From Streptomyces sp. NBC_00250 (GTDB lineage Bacteria > Actinomycetota > Actinomycetes > Streptomycetales > Streptomycetaceae), in the NCBI RefSeq assembly GCF_036192275.1, contig NZ_CP108088.1, positions 248,001 through 312,000 on the forward strand: 64,000 nucleotides of DNA. The letters are read 5' to 3'. The notes beneath the pieces are model-generated. The model ran no database searches. It worked only from the letters and a program-made list of their open reading frames with translations, and was not told the DNA's origin. Position numbers and translations under genes: made by a program. Below, piece by piece: positions 51,353 through 62,571 of the stretch. Within the stretch, counting starts at the first letter, position 1. Each line of letters begins with the position of its first letter.

Positions 51353-52348
51353 TCAGCGGGCCAGCAGCTGGAGGGTGTCGATCACGCGGTTCGAGAAGCC
51401 CCACTCGTTGTCGTACCAGGCGACGACCTTGATGTGGCGGCCCTCGACGCGGGTGAGCTCCGAGTCGAAGATCGACGAGGCCGGGTTACCGGTGATGTCG
51501 GAGGAGACGAGCGCGTCCTCCGAGTACTCCAGGACACCGGCGAGCGGGCCGGCCGCGGCGGCGCGGTACGCCTCCAGGACGTCCTCGCGCGTCACGTCAC
51601 GGGCGACGGTGGTGTTGAGCTCGACGATCGAGCCGACCGGGACCGGCACGCGGATCGAGTCGCCCGACAGCTTGCCGTCGAGGTTCGGCAGCACGTGGCC
51701 GATCGCCTTGGCGGCGCCCGTCGAGGTCGGGACGATGTTGACGCCGGCGGCGCGGGCGCGACGCGGGTCGCGGTGCGGGCCGTCCTGCAGGTTCTGCTCC
51801 TGCGTGTAGGCGTGCACCGTCGTCATGAAGCCGTGCTCGATGCCGGCCAGGTCGTCGAGGACCTTGGCGAGGGGCGCGAGGGCGTTCGTCGTGCACGAGG
51901 CGTTCGAGACGATGGTGTGCAGCTCGGCGTCGTACGCGTCGGTGTTGACGCCGTAGGCGAGCGTCACATCGGCACCGTCGGCGGGAGCGCTGACGAGCAC
52001 GCGCTTGGCACCGGCGTCGATGTGGGCGCGGGCGGCCTTGGCGTTGGTGAAGCGGCCGGTCGCCTCAAGGACGATCTCGACGCCGAGCTCGGCCCAGGGA
52101 AGCTGCGCCGGCTCGCGCTCGGCGAGGACCTTGATGCGGCGGCCGTCGACGACGAGGGTGTCCCCGTCGACGCTCACCGGCCGGCCGAGGCGGCCCGAGG
52201 TCGAGTCGAAGGCGAGCAGTCGCGCGAGGGCCTTCGGCTCCGTCAGGTCGTTCACGGCCACGACCTCGAGGTCGGTGTCGCGCTCCAGCAGGGCGCGGAG
52301 CACGTTGCGTCCGATGCGGCCGAATCCGTTGATGGCGATGCGAGTCAT
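51353..52348 (-). CDS. gap: Type I glyceraldehyde-3-phosphate dehydrogenase
   Basis: This 331-residue GAPDH begins with a Rossmann fold (IAINGFGRIGRNVLRAL). The catalytic thiolate is C152 in SNASCTTNALAP, and the base is the His in TTVHAYTQEQ. It also has the usual phosphate-binding STGAAKAIGHVLP and WYDNEWGFSNRV. It converts glyceraldehyde-3-phosphate to 1,3-bisphosphoglycerate with NAD(P). It stands alone, not in the pgk/tpi operon, which suggests a second or paralogous copy. An imperfect hairpin at 51300-51328 follows it on the minus strand. Confidence 0.95.
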   Translation of the reverse strand: MTRIAINGFGRIGRNVLRALLERDTDLEVVAVNDLTEPKALARLLAFDSTSGRLGRPVSVDGDTLVVDGRRIKVLAEREPAQLPWAELGVEIVLEATGRFTNAKAARAHIDAGAKRVLVSAPADGADVTLAYGVNTDAYDAELHTIVSNASCTTNALAPLAKVLDDLAGIEHGFMTTVHAYTQEQNLQDGPHRDPRRARAAGVNIVPTSTGAAKAIGHVLPNLDGKLSGDSIRVPVPVGSIVELNTTVARDVTREDVLEAYRAAAAGPLAGVLEYSEDALVSSDITGNPASSIFDSELTRVEGRHIKVVAWYDNEWGFSNRVIDTLQLLAR

Positions 52349-52461
52349 GAATGGTGTCCCTTCAACTTCTGCGTCGCCACCAGGTTCGCTCGGCGGGAAC
52401 GGTCCTGACAGAGGCGGGATCGCCACGGTCCGCAAGGATCGCGCCAAGCCTCGGCGAGGGG

Positions 52462-53421
52462 CTACTCGCCCTTGGTGAAGGTGCGCCGGTACTCGCTGGG
52501 CGTGGTGCCGAGGATGCGCTGGAAGTGCAGTCGCAGATTCGCGCCGGTGCCGAGGCCGACGTCGGCGGCGATCTGCTCGACGCTCCGCTCCGAGCGCTCC
52601 AGGAGTTCGCGGGCGAGGTCGACGCGGGCGCGCATCACCCACTGCATGGGCGTGTACCCGGTGTCCTCGACGAAGCGGCGGGAGAAGGTGCGTGCCGAGA
52701 CCGCCGCGTGGTGGGCGAGGACGTCGAGGGTGAGCGGCTCACCGAGCCGGTGCAGGGCCCATTCACGGGTGGCGGCGAACCTTTCGCCGAGCGGCTCGGG
52801 GAGGCTGCGCGGTACGTACTGTGCTTGGCCGCCGCTGCGGTAGGGGGCGGCGACCAGCCGTCGGGCGGCATGGTTCGCGGCGGCCACGCCGAGGTCGCCG
52901 CGGAGGATGTGCAGGCACAGGTCGATGCCGGAGGCGGCGCCCGCCGAGGTGAGCACGCTCCCCTCGTCGACGAAGAGGACGTTCTCGTCGACGTGGACGA
53001 GGGGGCGTTTCACCGCGAGTGCCTGGGTGTAGTGCCAGTGGGTGGTGGCGCGTTTGCCGTCGAGCAGGCCGGTCGCGGCGAGCGCGAAGGCGCCCGTGGA
53101 GATCGCGGCGAGGCGGGCGCCGCGGTCGTGGGCCGCGATCAGCGCCTCGACGACGGCCTGCGGCGGGTCCTCGCGGTCGGGATAGCGGTAGCCGGGGACG
53201 AAGACGATGTCGGCCCAGGCGAGGGCGTCGAGGCCGTGGGCGACGGCATAGGAGAGGCCGTCGCCCCCGGTCACCAGACCGGGTTCCGCGCCGCACACCC
53301 TCACCTCGTAGGGCATGCTCGCGCGGGTCGTGAAGACCTGCGCGGGGATGCCGACGTCGAGCGGCTTCGCCCCTTCGAGCACGAGGACGGCGACGCGGTG
53401 GAGGCGGGGGGTAGGCGGCAC
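52462..53421 (-). CDS. GlxA-type transcriptional regulator (DJ-1/PfpI + AraC domains)
   Basis: This is a 319-residue protein. The N-terminal DJ-1/PfpI domain (~1-185: VAVLVLEGAKPLDVGIPAQVF, ADIVFVPGYRYPD, RLAAISTGAFALAATGLLDGKRAT) has Ser in the position usually occupied by the Cys of active family members (AISTGAF), so it is likely a sensor rather than an enzyme. The C-terminal AraC DNA-binding domain (~220-319) has two helix-turn-helix units (LAHHAAVSARTFSRRFVEDTGYTPMQWV and SVEQIAADVGLGTGANLRLHFQRILGTTPSEYRRTF). GTG at 53421 is the only plausible start in frame. Its targets are unknown; the neighbouring gap and GH16 genes are candidates. Confidence 0.9.
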   Translation of the reverse strand: MPPTPRLHRVAVLVLEGAKPLDVGIPAQVFTTRASMPYEVRVCGAEPGLVTGGDGLSYAVAHGLDALAWADIVFVPGYRYPDREDPPQAVVEALIAAHDRGARLAAISTGAFALAATGLLDGKRATTHWHYTQALAVKRPLVHVDENVLFVDEGSVLTSAGAASGIDLCLHILRGDLGVAAANHAARRLVAAPYRSGGQAQYVPRSLPEPLGERFAATREWALHRLGEPLTLDVLAHHAAVSARTFSRRFVEDTGYTPMQWVMRARVDLARELLERSERSVEQIAADVGLGTGANLRLHFQRILGTTPSEYRRTFTKGE

Positions 53422-53472
53422 GGTTACCAGCGTAGGCGGGCGGCCCGCGCCGCCCGCAGGCGGCTCAGCAGG

Positions 53473-54750
53473 TCAGCGCGTCACCGTCCACTTCTGGTTC
53501 GCGCCGCCGCCGCACGACCAGATCTGCAGCCTGGTGCCGTTGGCGGAGCTGTTGCCGGTGGCGTCCAGGCACTTGCCTGATCCGAGGTTGACGATGTCCC
53601 GGGCGCCGTTGGCGGTCCACTGCTGAGCGCCGGTGCCGTTGCAGTCCCACAGCTGGACGGGCGTGCCGTCGGCCGTACCGGCGGAGGTGACGTCGAGGCA
53701 CTTGCCCAGAGCCCGGATCGTGCCGTCGGTCCCCACGGTCCACCGCTGGGCGCCGGTGCCGTTGCAGTCGTAGAGCTGGACGGCGGTGCCGTTCGCGCTG
53801 TTCGCCGCGGCCACGTCGACGCACTTGCCGCCGATTCCGGTGATCGGCCCCCCGGTCGTCGGCGTGTCCGCGGTGGTGACGCGGACGTGGTCGACGACGA
53901 GCTGCTGCGGGAAGGCGGTCGAGCCGTCCGGGTCACCGGGCCAGTAGCCGCCGACCGCGAGGTTGAGGATGAGGAAGAACGGCTTGTCGAACACCCAGGC
54001 GCGGCCGCCGAGGTCGGCGGGCGTACGGGTCTGGTAGACGGTTCCGTCCACGGACCAGGTGATCCTGCCGGGCGACCAGTCGACGGCGAAGGTGTGGAAG
54101 GCGTCGGCGAAGGCCTGGCCGCCGGGCAGGGTGTAGCCGGCGCCGATGCCGCCGGAGCCGGAGTAGCCGGGGCCGTGCAGGGTGCCGTGCACGGTGGACG
54201 GCTCGAAGCCGACGTTCTCCATGATGTCGATCTCGCCGGAGGCGGGCCAGCCGACCTGGCCGAGGTCGTTGCCGAGCATCCAGAAGGCGGGCCACATGCC
54301 CTGGCCGCGCGGCACCTTCATCCGGGCCTCGACGTGGCCGTACTGCGCGGTGAACTTCCCGGCGGTGTTGAGCCGCGCCGAGGTGTACTCGCACCGGCCG
54401 TACCAGCACTGGTAGTTGCCGGGGTTCTCCTTGCGGGCGGTGATCACCAGGTGGCCCTGGCCGTCGAGGGCGGCGTTGCGGTTGCCGGCCGTGTAGTACT
54501 GCCGCTCGTGGTTGCTGACGTTGTCGCCGGTCTCGATCTGCCACCGCGAGCCGTCCACGGGGAGTCCCGCGGCGCCGTCGAAGTCGTCGGAGAAGGTGAC
54601 GGCGGCGGCCTCGGCCGCGGGTTGGAGGGCGGCGACACGCTCAGTGGGGCCGGTGAGACCGGTGGGGCCCAGGGCCGCGGTGGCCAGGGCGAGGGCGAGG
54701 GCCGTCACGGCGGTCAGCAGCGGGCGCCGTGACGATCGGGAGGAGGGCAT
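53473..54750 (-). CDS. Secreted GH16 endo-beta-1,3-glucanase (laminarinase-like) with ricin-B domain
   Basis: This 425-residue protein has a signal peptide (MPSSRSSRRPLLTAVTALALALATAALG...). The GH16 domain (~45-280) holds the catalytic motif EIDIMEN with E173, D175 and E178, and typical strands (SDDFDGAAGLPVDGSRWQIETGDN, SGEIDIMENVGFEPSTVHGTLHGPGY, WSPGRITWSVDGTVYQTRT). The C-terminal ~125-residue ricin-B lectin is very like that of the GH30 gene (GKCLDVTSAGTADGTPVQLWDCNGTGAQQW). It likely cuts beta-1,3-glucan of fungal walls. ATG at 54750 is preceded by a duplicated GGAAGTGAGAGT sequence. It is oriented away from the lyase-like gene but on the same strand. Confidence 0.9.
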   Translation of the reverse strand: MPSSRSSRRPLLTAVTALALALATAALGPTGLTGPTERVAALQPAAEAAAVTFSDDFDGAAGLPVDGSRWQIETGDNVSNHERQYYTAGNRNAALDGQGHLVITARKENPGNYQCWYGRCEYTSARLNTAGKFTAQYGHVEARMKVPRGQGMWPAFWMLGNDLGQVGWPASGEIDIMENVGFEPSTVHGTLHGPGYSGSGGIGAGYTLPGGQAFADAFHTFAVDWSPGRITWSVDGTVYQTRTPADLGGRAWVFDKPFFLILNLAVGGYWPGDPDGSTAFPQQLVVDHVRVTTADTPTTGGPITGIGGKCVDVAAANSANGTAVQLYDCNGTGAQRWTVGTDGTIRALGKCLDVTSAGTADGTPVQLWDCNGTGAQQWTANGARDIVNLGSGKCLDATGNSSANGTRLQIWSCGGGANQKWTVTR

Positions 54751-54751
54751 G

Positions 54752-54779
54752 ACTCTCACTTCCGTACTCTCACTTCCGT
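54752..54779 (-). repeat. Duplicated 14-bp leader (possible double Shine-Dalgarno) before the GH16 gene
   Basis: Two exact adjacent 14-bp copies, 54752-54765 and 54766-54779 (on the minus strand ACGGAAGTGAGAGT), precede the ATG. Each contains a GGAAG that could bind the ribosome. Confidence 0.7.
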
Positions 54780-54795
54780 CGGGTGTGGGGGACAT

Positions 54796-54828
54796 GGCTC
54801 TTGCCATGCGCATGACACAGCAAGAGCC
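54796..54828 (-). promoter_or_regulatory. Inverted-repeat operator upstream of the GH16 gene
   Basis: GGCTCTTG (54796-54803) and CAAGAGCC (54821-54828) form a perfect 8-bp inverted repeat. The palindrome CATGCGCATG sits in between at 54805-54814. The shape suggests a protein-binding site or hairpin. Confidence 0.5.
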
Positions 54829-54901
54829 TTGACAGACCCCATGATTTAAGGAGTGAAGTAAGGGGGCGTCAAGAGGTACGGCCCTCCCTCGCACCCTCGG
54901 C

Positions 54902-56125
54902 TCAGCGGGAGTTGCCGGCGTGGGTGAGGGTCTCCCAGGCCACGAAGAGGTTGTCGGTGCCCGCCGGACGCCGCGACTCGGTGAGGTTCTGGGTGTTCGT
55001 CATCCCGTACCCCATGCGGTGGTGGAGCGCGTTGAACCCCACCTCGGTGACCGGCCCGAGGTGATCCTTGAGCGTGCCGCCGCAGAGCCAGCTCGGGACC
55101 GCCGTACCCAGCTCGTACTTGGCCTGGAGGCCGAGGGCGTGCCGGAGCCGGTCGGCGACCTCGGGGTAGAGGTCCTGGCCCTGGATGCGGCTGGTCTCGG
55201 CGATGTGCGAGATGGCGGACAGGCCGTAGCCGGTGTGCGTGAGGTCGCGGCAGGTCTCCTGGGTGAGGCCGTCGACGAAGGTGGTCTGGCCCTGCCAGTA
55301 ACGGACGATCTCGTCGCGGGTGTCGAGGCCGCTGCCGGGCGCGGCCTTGGGCAGGGCGCCGTCGCTCGCCAGGTAGATGTACGCGGGGACGCGGCCGCGG
55401 AACTTGCCCACGGCCTTGTCGTAGGCGGCGCGGTCCTCCAGGAAGACGGAGATGCCGATGGCGGCCTCGGTCATGCTCAGCTCCCAGTTGCCGTTGGAGT
55501 GGGAGCCGTTGGTTACCTCGGGGAGGTAGACCGTGCGCAGCATGGTCTTGAAGCGGTCGACGCGGGCCTGGGGCCAGCCGGTGTAGGTGTAGCGGATGAT
55601 CTCGGCGGCCCGCGGCCAGGAGGATCCGGCCCAGCCCGTCTGCAGGGGCGCGTTGGAGTTGGTGTGGTCCGTGATCACCCCGGACCAGGCGTCCATGATC
55701 TCGATGGCCTTCTGGGCGTACCGGCTGTCCCGCGTGACGTACCAGGCGAGGGAGAGCGTGTACGCGGCGATGGCGTCCTCGCGCTCGTCGGTGCAGCCGT
55801 TGTTCGGGTTCGAGTACGAGCCGCACTCCACGACCGAGCGGGGCTTCGGGACCCGGGAGAGCGAGGCGTACTTGCTCCCCATCATCTGGTCGTAGGCGCC
55901 CTTCCAGGGCTGCGCCCCGGCATCGACCCGCTCCCGGGTGAAGTCGAGCTGGCCACGGGAGACCAGGACGCCGGGGTGGACGAACGTGGTGGGGGCCGCT
56001 TCGGCGCGGCCGCCCCCGGGGCCGGCGACGAGTGCGGCCAGGAGCGTGGCGGCCAGTGCGGGGACGGCGAGCAGCGCACTCCTTCCCCTGCGCTTCGCGT
56101 GGGAACCATCGCGCCACATGAACAT
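54902..56125 (-). CDS. Secreted alginate-lyase-family (PL5-like, alpha/alpha-toroid) protein
   Basis: This is a 407-residue secreted protein. The signal peptide (~1-43: AKRRGRSALLAVPALAATLLAALVAGPGGGRAEA) precedes an all-alpha domain: PGVLVSRGQLDFTRERVDAG, DAIAAYTLSLAWYVTRDSRYAQKAIEIMDAWSGVI, SNGNWELSMTEAAIGISVFLEDRAAYDKAVGKFRGRVPAYIY, VDGLTQETCRDLTHTGYGLSAISHIAETS. The NWELS-type and RDLTHTGYGL segments match the alginate-lyase (PF05426-type) (alpha/alpha)6 toroid. The true substrate is not established; alginate, other polyuronates or deacetylated exopolysaccharides are possible. AAGGAG lies 7 nt before ATG. A DasR-like site lies upstream. Confidence 0.75.
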   Translation of the reverse strand: MFMWRDGSHAKRRGRSALLAVPALAATLLAALVAGPGGGRAEAAPTTFVHPGVLVSRGQLDFTRERVDAGAQPWKGAYDQMMGSKYASLSRVPKPRSVVECGSYSNPNNGCTDEREDAIAAYTLSLAWYVTRDSRYAQKAIEIMDAWSGVITDHTNSNAPLQTGWAGSSWPRAAEIIRYTYTGWPQARVDRFKTMLRTVYLPEVTNGSHSNGNWELSMTEAAIGISVFLEDRAAYDKAVGKFRGRVPAYIYLASDGALPKAAPGSGLDTRDEIVRYWQGQTTFVDGLTQETCRDLTHTGYGLSAISHIAETSRIQGQDLYPEVADRLRHALGLQAKYELGTAVPSWLCGGTLKDHLGPVTEVGFNALHHRMGYGMTNTQNLTESRRPAGTDNLFVAWETLTHAGNSR

Positions 56126-56181
56126 GGGGTTGCTCCTTCTTCAGATATATGAACGCTTGGTGACTGTCGAGGGTGGAACCT

Positions 56182-56197
56182 AAAGGTCTGAACCAGT
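56182..56197 (-). promoter_or_regulatory. Possible DasR (dre) site upstream of the lyase-like gene
   Basis: AAAGGTCTGAACCAGT matches the known 16-nt dre palindrome (A-S-TGGTCTAGACCA-S-T) at 12 of 16 positions, about 57 bp upstream of the start. The two central mismatches weaken it. Confidence 0.3.
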
Positions 56198-56396
56198 GAC
56201 GTCAAGACGGTGAGATGAGTGCCGGATGAACGGTTTCACCAGCTCGGACGCACATGGGAGCGCGCCATGCGTTCATGTGTGTGAATGACAGACCGTCGGC
56301 ACCGCCGGGCGCGACCGGACGGCGATGTCCGGTGGGCAGCTCGGCACGCCGTACGATTCCCCCGTTGTCACCTACCTCGTCCGAAGGAGATCCCCC

Positions 56397-56897
56397 ATGG
56401 CCCAGGTCACGCTGAAGGGCAGCCCGGTGCAGGTCAACGGCACCCTGCCGACCCCGGGAAGCCAGGCTCCTGACTTCACGCTCGTCGCCGCGGGCCTCGC
56501 GGACACGTCGCTGAAGGACTACGCCGGTCAGCGCAAGGTCCTCAACATCTTCCCGAGCGTCGACACCCCGACGTGCGCGTCCTCCGTGCGCGCCTTCAAC
56601 GAGAAGGTCGGCGAGCTGGAGAACACGGTGGTGCTCTGCATCTCCGCCGACCTCCCCTTCGCCCAGGCGCGCTTCTGCGGCGCCGAGGGCCTTGAGAACG
56701 TCAAGAGCCTCTCGACGCTCCGCGGCCGTGAGTTCCACACCAACTACGGCGTGGAGATCGCGGACGGCCCGCTGGCCGGCCTGACCGCCCGCGCGGTCGT
56801 CGTCCTCGACGAGAACGACACCGTCCTGCACGCGCAGCTCGTGGGCGAGATCGCCGAGGAGCCCAGCTACGAGGACGCGCTCGCGGCCCTGAAGTAG
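56397..56897 (+). CDS. tpx: Thiol peroxidase (Tpx)
   Basis: This 166-residue peroxiredoxin of the Tpx group has the peroxidatic cysteine C60 in [12 protein letters not shown] and the resolving cysteine C94 in ARFCGAEG, 34 residues apart as in E. coli Tpx (C61/C95). It reduces lipid and alkyl hydroperoxides in the cytoplasm using thioredoxin. ATG 56397 follows GAAGGAG by 7 nt. It ends in a 14-bp hairpin. With katG and the Fur gene just downstream, it belongs to a small oxidative-stress patch. Confidence 0.93.
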   Translation: MAQVTLKGSPVQVNGTLPTPGSQAPDFTLVAAGLADTSLKDYAGQRKVLNIFPSVDTPTCASSVRAFNEKVGELENTVVLCISADLPFAQARFCGAEGLENVKSLSTLRGREFHTNYGVEIADGPLAGLTARAVVVLDENDTVLHAQLVGEIAEEPSYEDALAALK

Positions 56898-56926
56898 GAA
56901 CGCCGCCGGATCACGGCAGACGCACG

Positions 56927-56959
56927 GGAGCCCCTCCACCGACCCGGTGGAGGGGCTCC
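56927..56959 (+). terminator. Terminator after tpx
   Basis: A perfect 14-bp stem (56927-56940 with 56946-56959) has a 5-nt loop. Confidence 0.85.
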
Positions 56960-56960
56960 T

Positions 56961-57032
56961 GCCGTTTCGAGAGCCCGGTCGAGTGCCGTTTCCAGAGCCC
57001 CGTCCAGGGCCGTTTCCAGAGCCGGTCGGGCA
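56961..57032. repeat. Three 24-bp tandem repeats between tpx and fur
   Basis: Copies begin at 56961, 56985 and 57009, each starting GCCGTTTC[GC]AGAGCC. They lie immediately after the tpx terminator and before the Fur gene 3' end; no coding role is seen. Confidence 0.65.
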
Positions 57033-57040
57033 CGGCCCGG

Positions 57041-57451
57041 TCAGGCGCAGGCGGGGCAGAGCCCGCGGTACGTCACATCCGCCTTCGACACGGTGAAGCC
57101 GAACCGCTCCGCGGGCGGGAGGACCGTCAGCGGGTCCCCCGTCGGGTGGACGTCGCGGATGATGCCGCAGTTCGAGCAGACCAGGTGCTGGTGCGGGTGG
57201 TGCGCGTTCGGGTCGTACCGCTTCGCCCGGCCGTCGGTGGAAAGCTCCACCACCTCCCCTAGGGCGACCAGTTCGCCCAGGGTGTTGTAGACGGTCGCCC
57301 GCGCGATCTCCGGCAGGCGCGCCGCGGCGCGGGCGTGCACCTCGTCGGCCGTGAGGTGCACGTGCTCGCCGGCGAGGACCTCCGCGACGACACGCCGCTG
57401 GGACGTCATCCGCCAGCCGCGCGCACGCAGGCGCTCCAGCAGGTCGCTCAT
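57041..57451 (-). CDS. Fur-family peroxide-type repressor (FurA/CatR-like)
   Basis: This 136-residue protein has a Fur-type winged helix (LRARGWRMTSQRRVVAEVLAGEHVHLTADEVHARA, PEIARATVYNTLGELVALG). The metal-binding region has HHPHQHLVCSNCGIIRDV, with its CxxC, and a C-terminal CPAC second pair, as in structural-zinc Fur/PerR proteins. It is divergent from katG, the arrangement known for peroxide-sensing repressors that control catalase-peroxidase. ATG 57451 was chosen because the longer upstream frame lacks a ribosome-binding site and crosses the katG promoter. Confidence 0.88.
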   Translation of the reverse strand: MSDLLERLRARGWRMTSQRRVVAEVLAGEHVHLTADEVHARAAARLPEIARATVYNTLGELVALGEVVELSTDGRAKRYDPNAHHPHQHLVCSNCGIIRDVHPTGDPLTVLPPAERFGFTVSKADVTYRGLCPACA

Positions 57452-57486
57452 TTTCGGCTCACCCCTTCGGATGGTTCGCGTGGTTC

Positions 57487-57514
57487 TTGACTTGGACTCT
57501 GTCCATCGTAGGAT
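57487..57514 (+). promoter_or_regulatory. katG promoter with a central inverted repeat
   Basis: TTGACT (57487-57492) and TAGGAT (57509-57514) are separated by 16 nt. TGGAC/GTCCA (57493-57497/57501-57505) lies between them, in position for repression by the divergent Fur-type protein. The leader to the katG ATG is about 100 nt. Confidence 0.65.
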
Positions 57515-57588
57515 CGGTTCCGGCAATAGCCAAGGCACATCATGGCTCCGGTCGGGCGCAAGGCCCCGCTGGTGCCCGCCCCGGCTGA

Positions 57589-59841
<2,253 letters not shown>

Positions 59842-59856
59842 TCCCTGTTTGCCCCC

Positions 59857-59892
59857 CGGGCCCGGCCGACGCACAACAGTCGGCCGGGCCCG
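59857..59892 (+). terminator. Terminator of katG
   Basis: A perfect 14-bp stem (59857-59870 with 59879-59892) with an 8-nt loop follows the stop by 15 nt. Confidence 0.8.
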
Positions 59893-59900
59893 GCGCATGC

Positions 59901-59928
59901 CGGACGGCGGACGGCGGACGGCGGACGG
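59901..59928. repeat. Four exact 7-bp tandem repeats
   Basis: CGGACGG is repeated four times in a row, with a degenerate trace further on (to about 59960). It lies in the katG/serine-hydrolase gap (59842-60132), which otherwise holds no gene. Confidence 0.75.
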
Positions 59929-60027
59929 CGCATCACGGACAGCGGTGGCGGACGGCGGATCCGGAGTTACGGGATCCACAACCCGTTTCCCGTGTCAGGA
60001 ACCGTTTTCGGACGTTGGCACTCATGA

Positions 60028-61401
<1,374 letters not shown>

Positions 61402-61411
61402 GGGGCCTTCG

Positions 61412-61435
61412 CCCCCGGGGATCAGGCCCCGGGGG
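61412..61435. terminator. Bidirectional terminator between serine hydrolase and GNAT genes
   Basis: CCCCCGGGG (61412-61420) pairs with CCCCGGGGG (61427-61435), 9 bp with a 6-nt loop. It ends directly at the GNAT stop. Confidence 0.7.
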
Positions 61436-61969
61436 TCAGGCCTCGTACTCGGTGAGGTCGATCGCGTAGACCCGCAGGGGAACTCCGAAGACCGGATGGT
61501 TCGTCTCGCGCTCCTCGGTCATGCCGAGCTTGCCGATGACGTTCTCGGAGGCCTGGTTGCTGATGTGGGTGATGGCGACGACCCTGTCGAGCCCGCGGTC
61601 CTGGAGCGCGAACTCCAGGACCGCGTGGGCGGCCTCGGAGGCGTATCCCTGTCCCCAGAACTGCCTGCCGAGCCGCCAGCCGATCTCCACGTCCGGCATC
61701 ACCTCGGGGAGGAACTCGGGCAGGGACAGTCCGGCGAAGCCGATCAGCTCGCCCGAGGCGATGAGCTCGACGGCGAAGATCCCGAAGCCCTCCTCGTCCC
61801 AGTCCTCCTCGTACCGCTCGATGTCCTCTGCGGTCCGCTCCAGGTCCCGGACCGAGCCGTCTCCGATCCAGCGCATCACCTCGGGATCGGCGTTGATCTC
61901 GGCCAGCGGGACAAGGTCGTCGTCGCTCCAGCGCCGGAGGATGAGACGGGGGGTACGAATTTCGGTCAT
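61436..61969 (-). CDS. GNAT-family N-acetyltransferase (RimJ/RimL-like)
   Basis: This 177-residue protein has the GNAT fold: TEIRTPRLILRRWSDDDLVPLAEINADPEVMRWI, EIGWRLGRQFWGQGYASEAAHAVLEFALQ (motif A with the acetyl-CoA-binding Q/G-x-G-x-A), and VVAITHISNQASENVIGKLGMTEE. It resembles ribosomal-protein-alanine or small-molecule acetyltransferases; the target is unknown. ATG at 61969 was preferred over a longer frame, with GGATGGGGGC just upstream. Confidence 0.88.
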   Translation of the reverse strand: MTEIRTPRLILRRWSDDDLVPLAEINADPEVMRWIGDGSVRDLERTAEDIERYEEDWDEEGFGIFAVELIASGELIGFAGLSLPEFLPEVMPDVEIGWRLGRQFWGQGYASEAAHAVLEFALQDRGLDRVVAITHISNQASENVIGKLGMTEERETNHPVFGVPLRVYAIDLTEYEA

Positions 61970-62021
61970 GCCCCCATCCTGACGTACCGCGCGAGCGCTC
62001 CACGCCACCGGCTCCGGGGGC

Positions 62022-62564
62022 TCAGGCCTGGATCGGTGCCACCACGTGGGCGGTGACCGAGCAGACCCAGGCGGCGCCGGTGGGGGTGCGGGTGGCGTGG
62101 GGTCCGGTGCGGTGGGCGGGGCAGAGCGGCCAGACCACTCGCTCGCGGTCGGCCAGGTGGCACTGCACGCCCTCCGCCGCCTCGACGGCGATGTCGACCG
62201 GGTCGAGGCCCCACACGGTCTCGTGGCCGACGGTGACCTGACCGATCGCAGCGCGCTCGTCGGACCACTCGTGGCGGACCGGTACCTCGAAGGCCCGGCC
62301 CGTGTCCCTGTGTGCCTGTGCGAGCAGCACGGTCACGATGCGCTCGGCGTGGATCCGCCGGTGCTCGTCCACGACGGGCGCGAAGTAGGGCGCCGGCACG
62401 GCACCGTTGTGGGTGAAGGCCGACCGGAGGAAGCCGAGGCCGCCCGGTGAGCCGAGGTCCTCCTCGAAGTCGCGGTCGAGAGCGCGGGAGAGCTCCCGGA
62501 GCCAGGCCCGGAACGCCGGGTCGTCGGGATGGACGAGGGGTCCTTCGGGGTGCGGACGGCTCAT
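62022..62564 (-). CDS. Hypothetical protein
   Basis: This 180-residue protein was not recognised. The sequence is acidic and soluble, with GPLVHPDDPAFRAWLRELSRALDRDFEEDLGSPGGLGFLRSAF near the N-terminus. RIVTVLLAQAHRDTGRAFEVPVRHEWSDERAA lies in the middle, and a possible metal-binding VQCHL...WPLCPAHRTGPH near the end. The C...H/C...H cluster hints at a zinc site but the spacing is not standard. It starts 8 nt after the dehydratase stop on the same strand, so the two are probably co-transcribed. Confidence 0.65.
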   Translation of the reverse strand: MSRPHPEGPLVHPDDPAFRAWLRELSRALDRDFEEDLGSPGGLGFLRSAFTHNGAVPAPYFAPVVDEHRRIHAERIVTVLLAQAHRDTGRAFEVPVRHEWSDERAAIGQVTVGHETVWGLDPVDIAVEAAEGVQCHLADRERVVWPLCPAHRTGPHATRTPTGAAWVCSVTAHVVAPIQA

Positions 62565-62571
62565 GAGCGTG

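Noticed and set aside
54920..56152. Plus-strand frame of 410 codons over the lyase-like gene
   Set aside because: Val/Gly/Arg-rich antisense reading with no motif; the minus strand has signal peptide and RBS.
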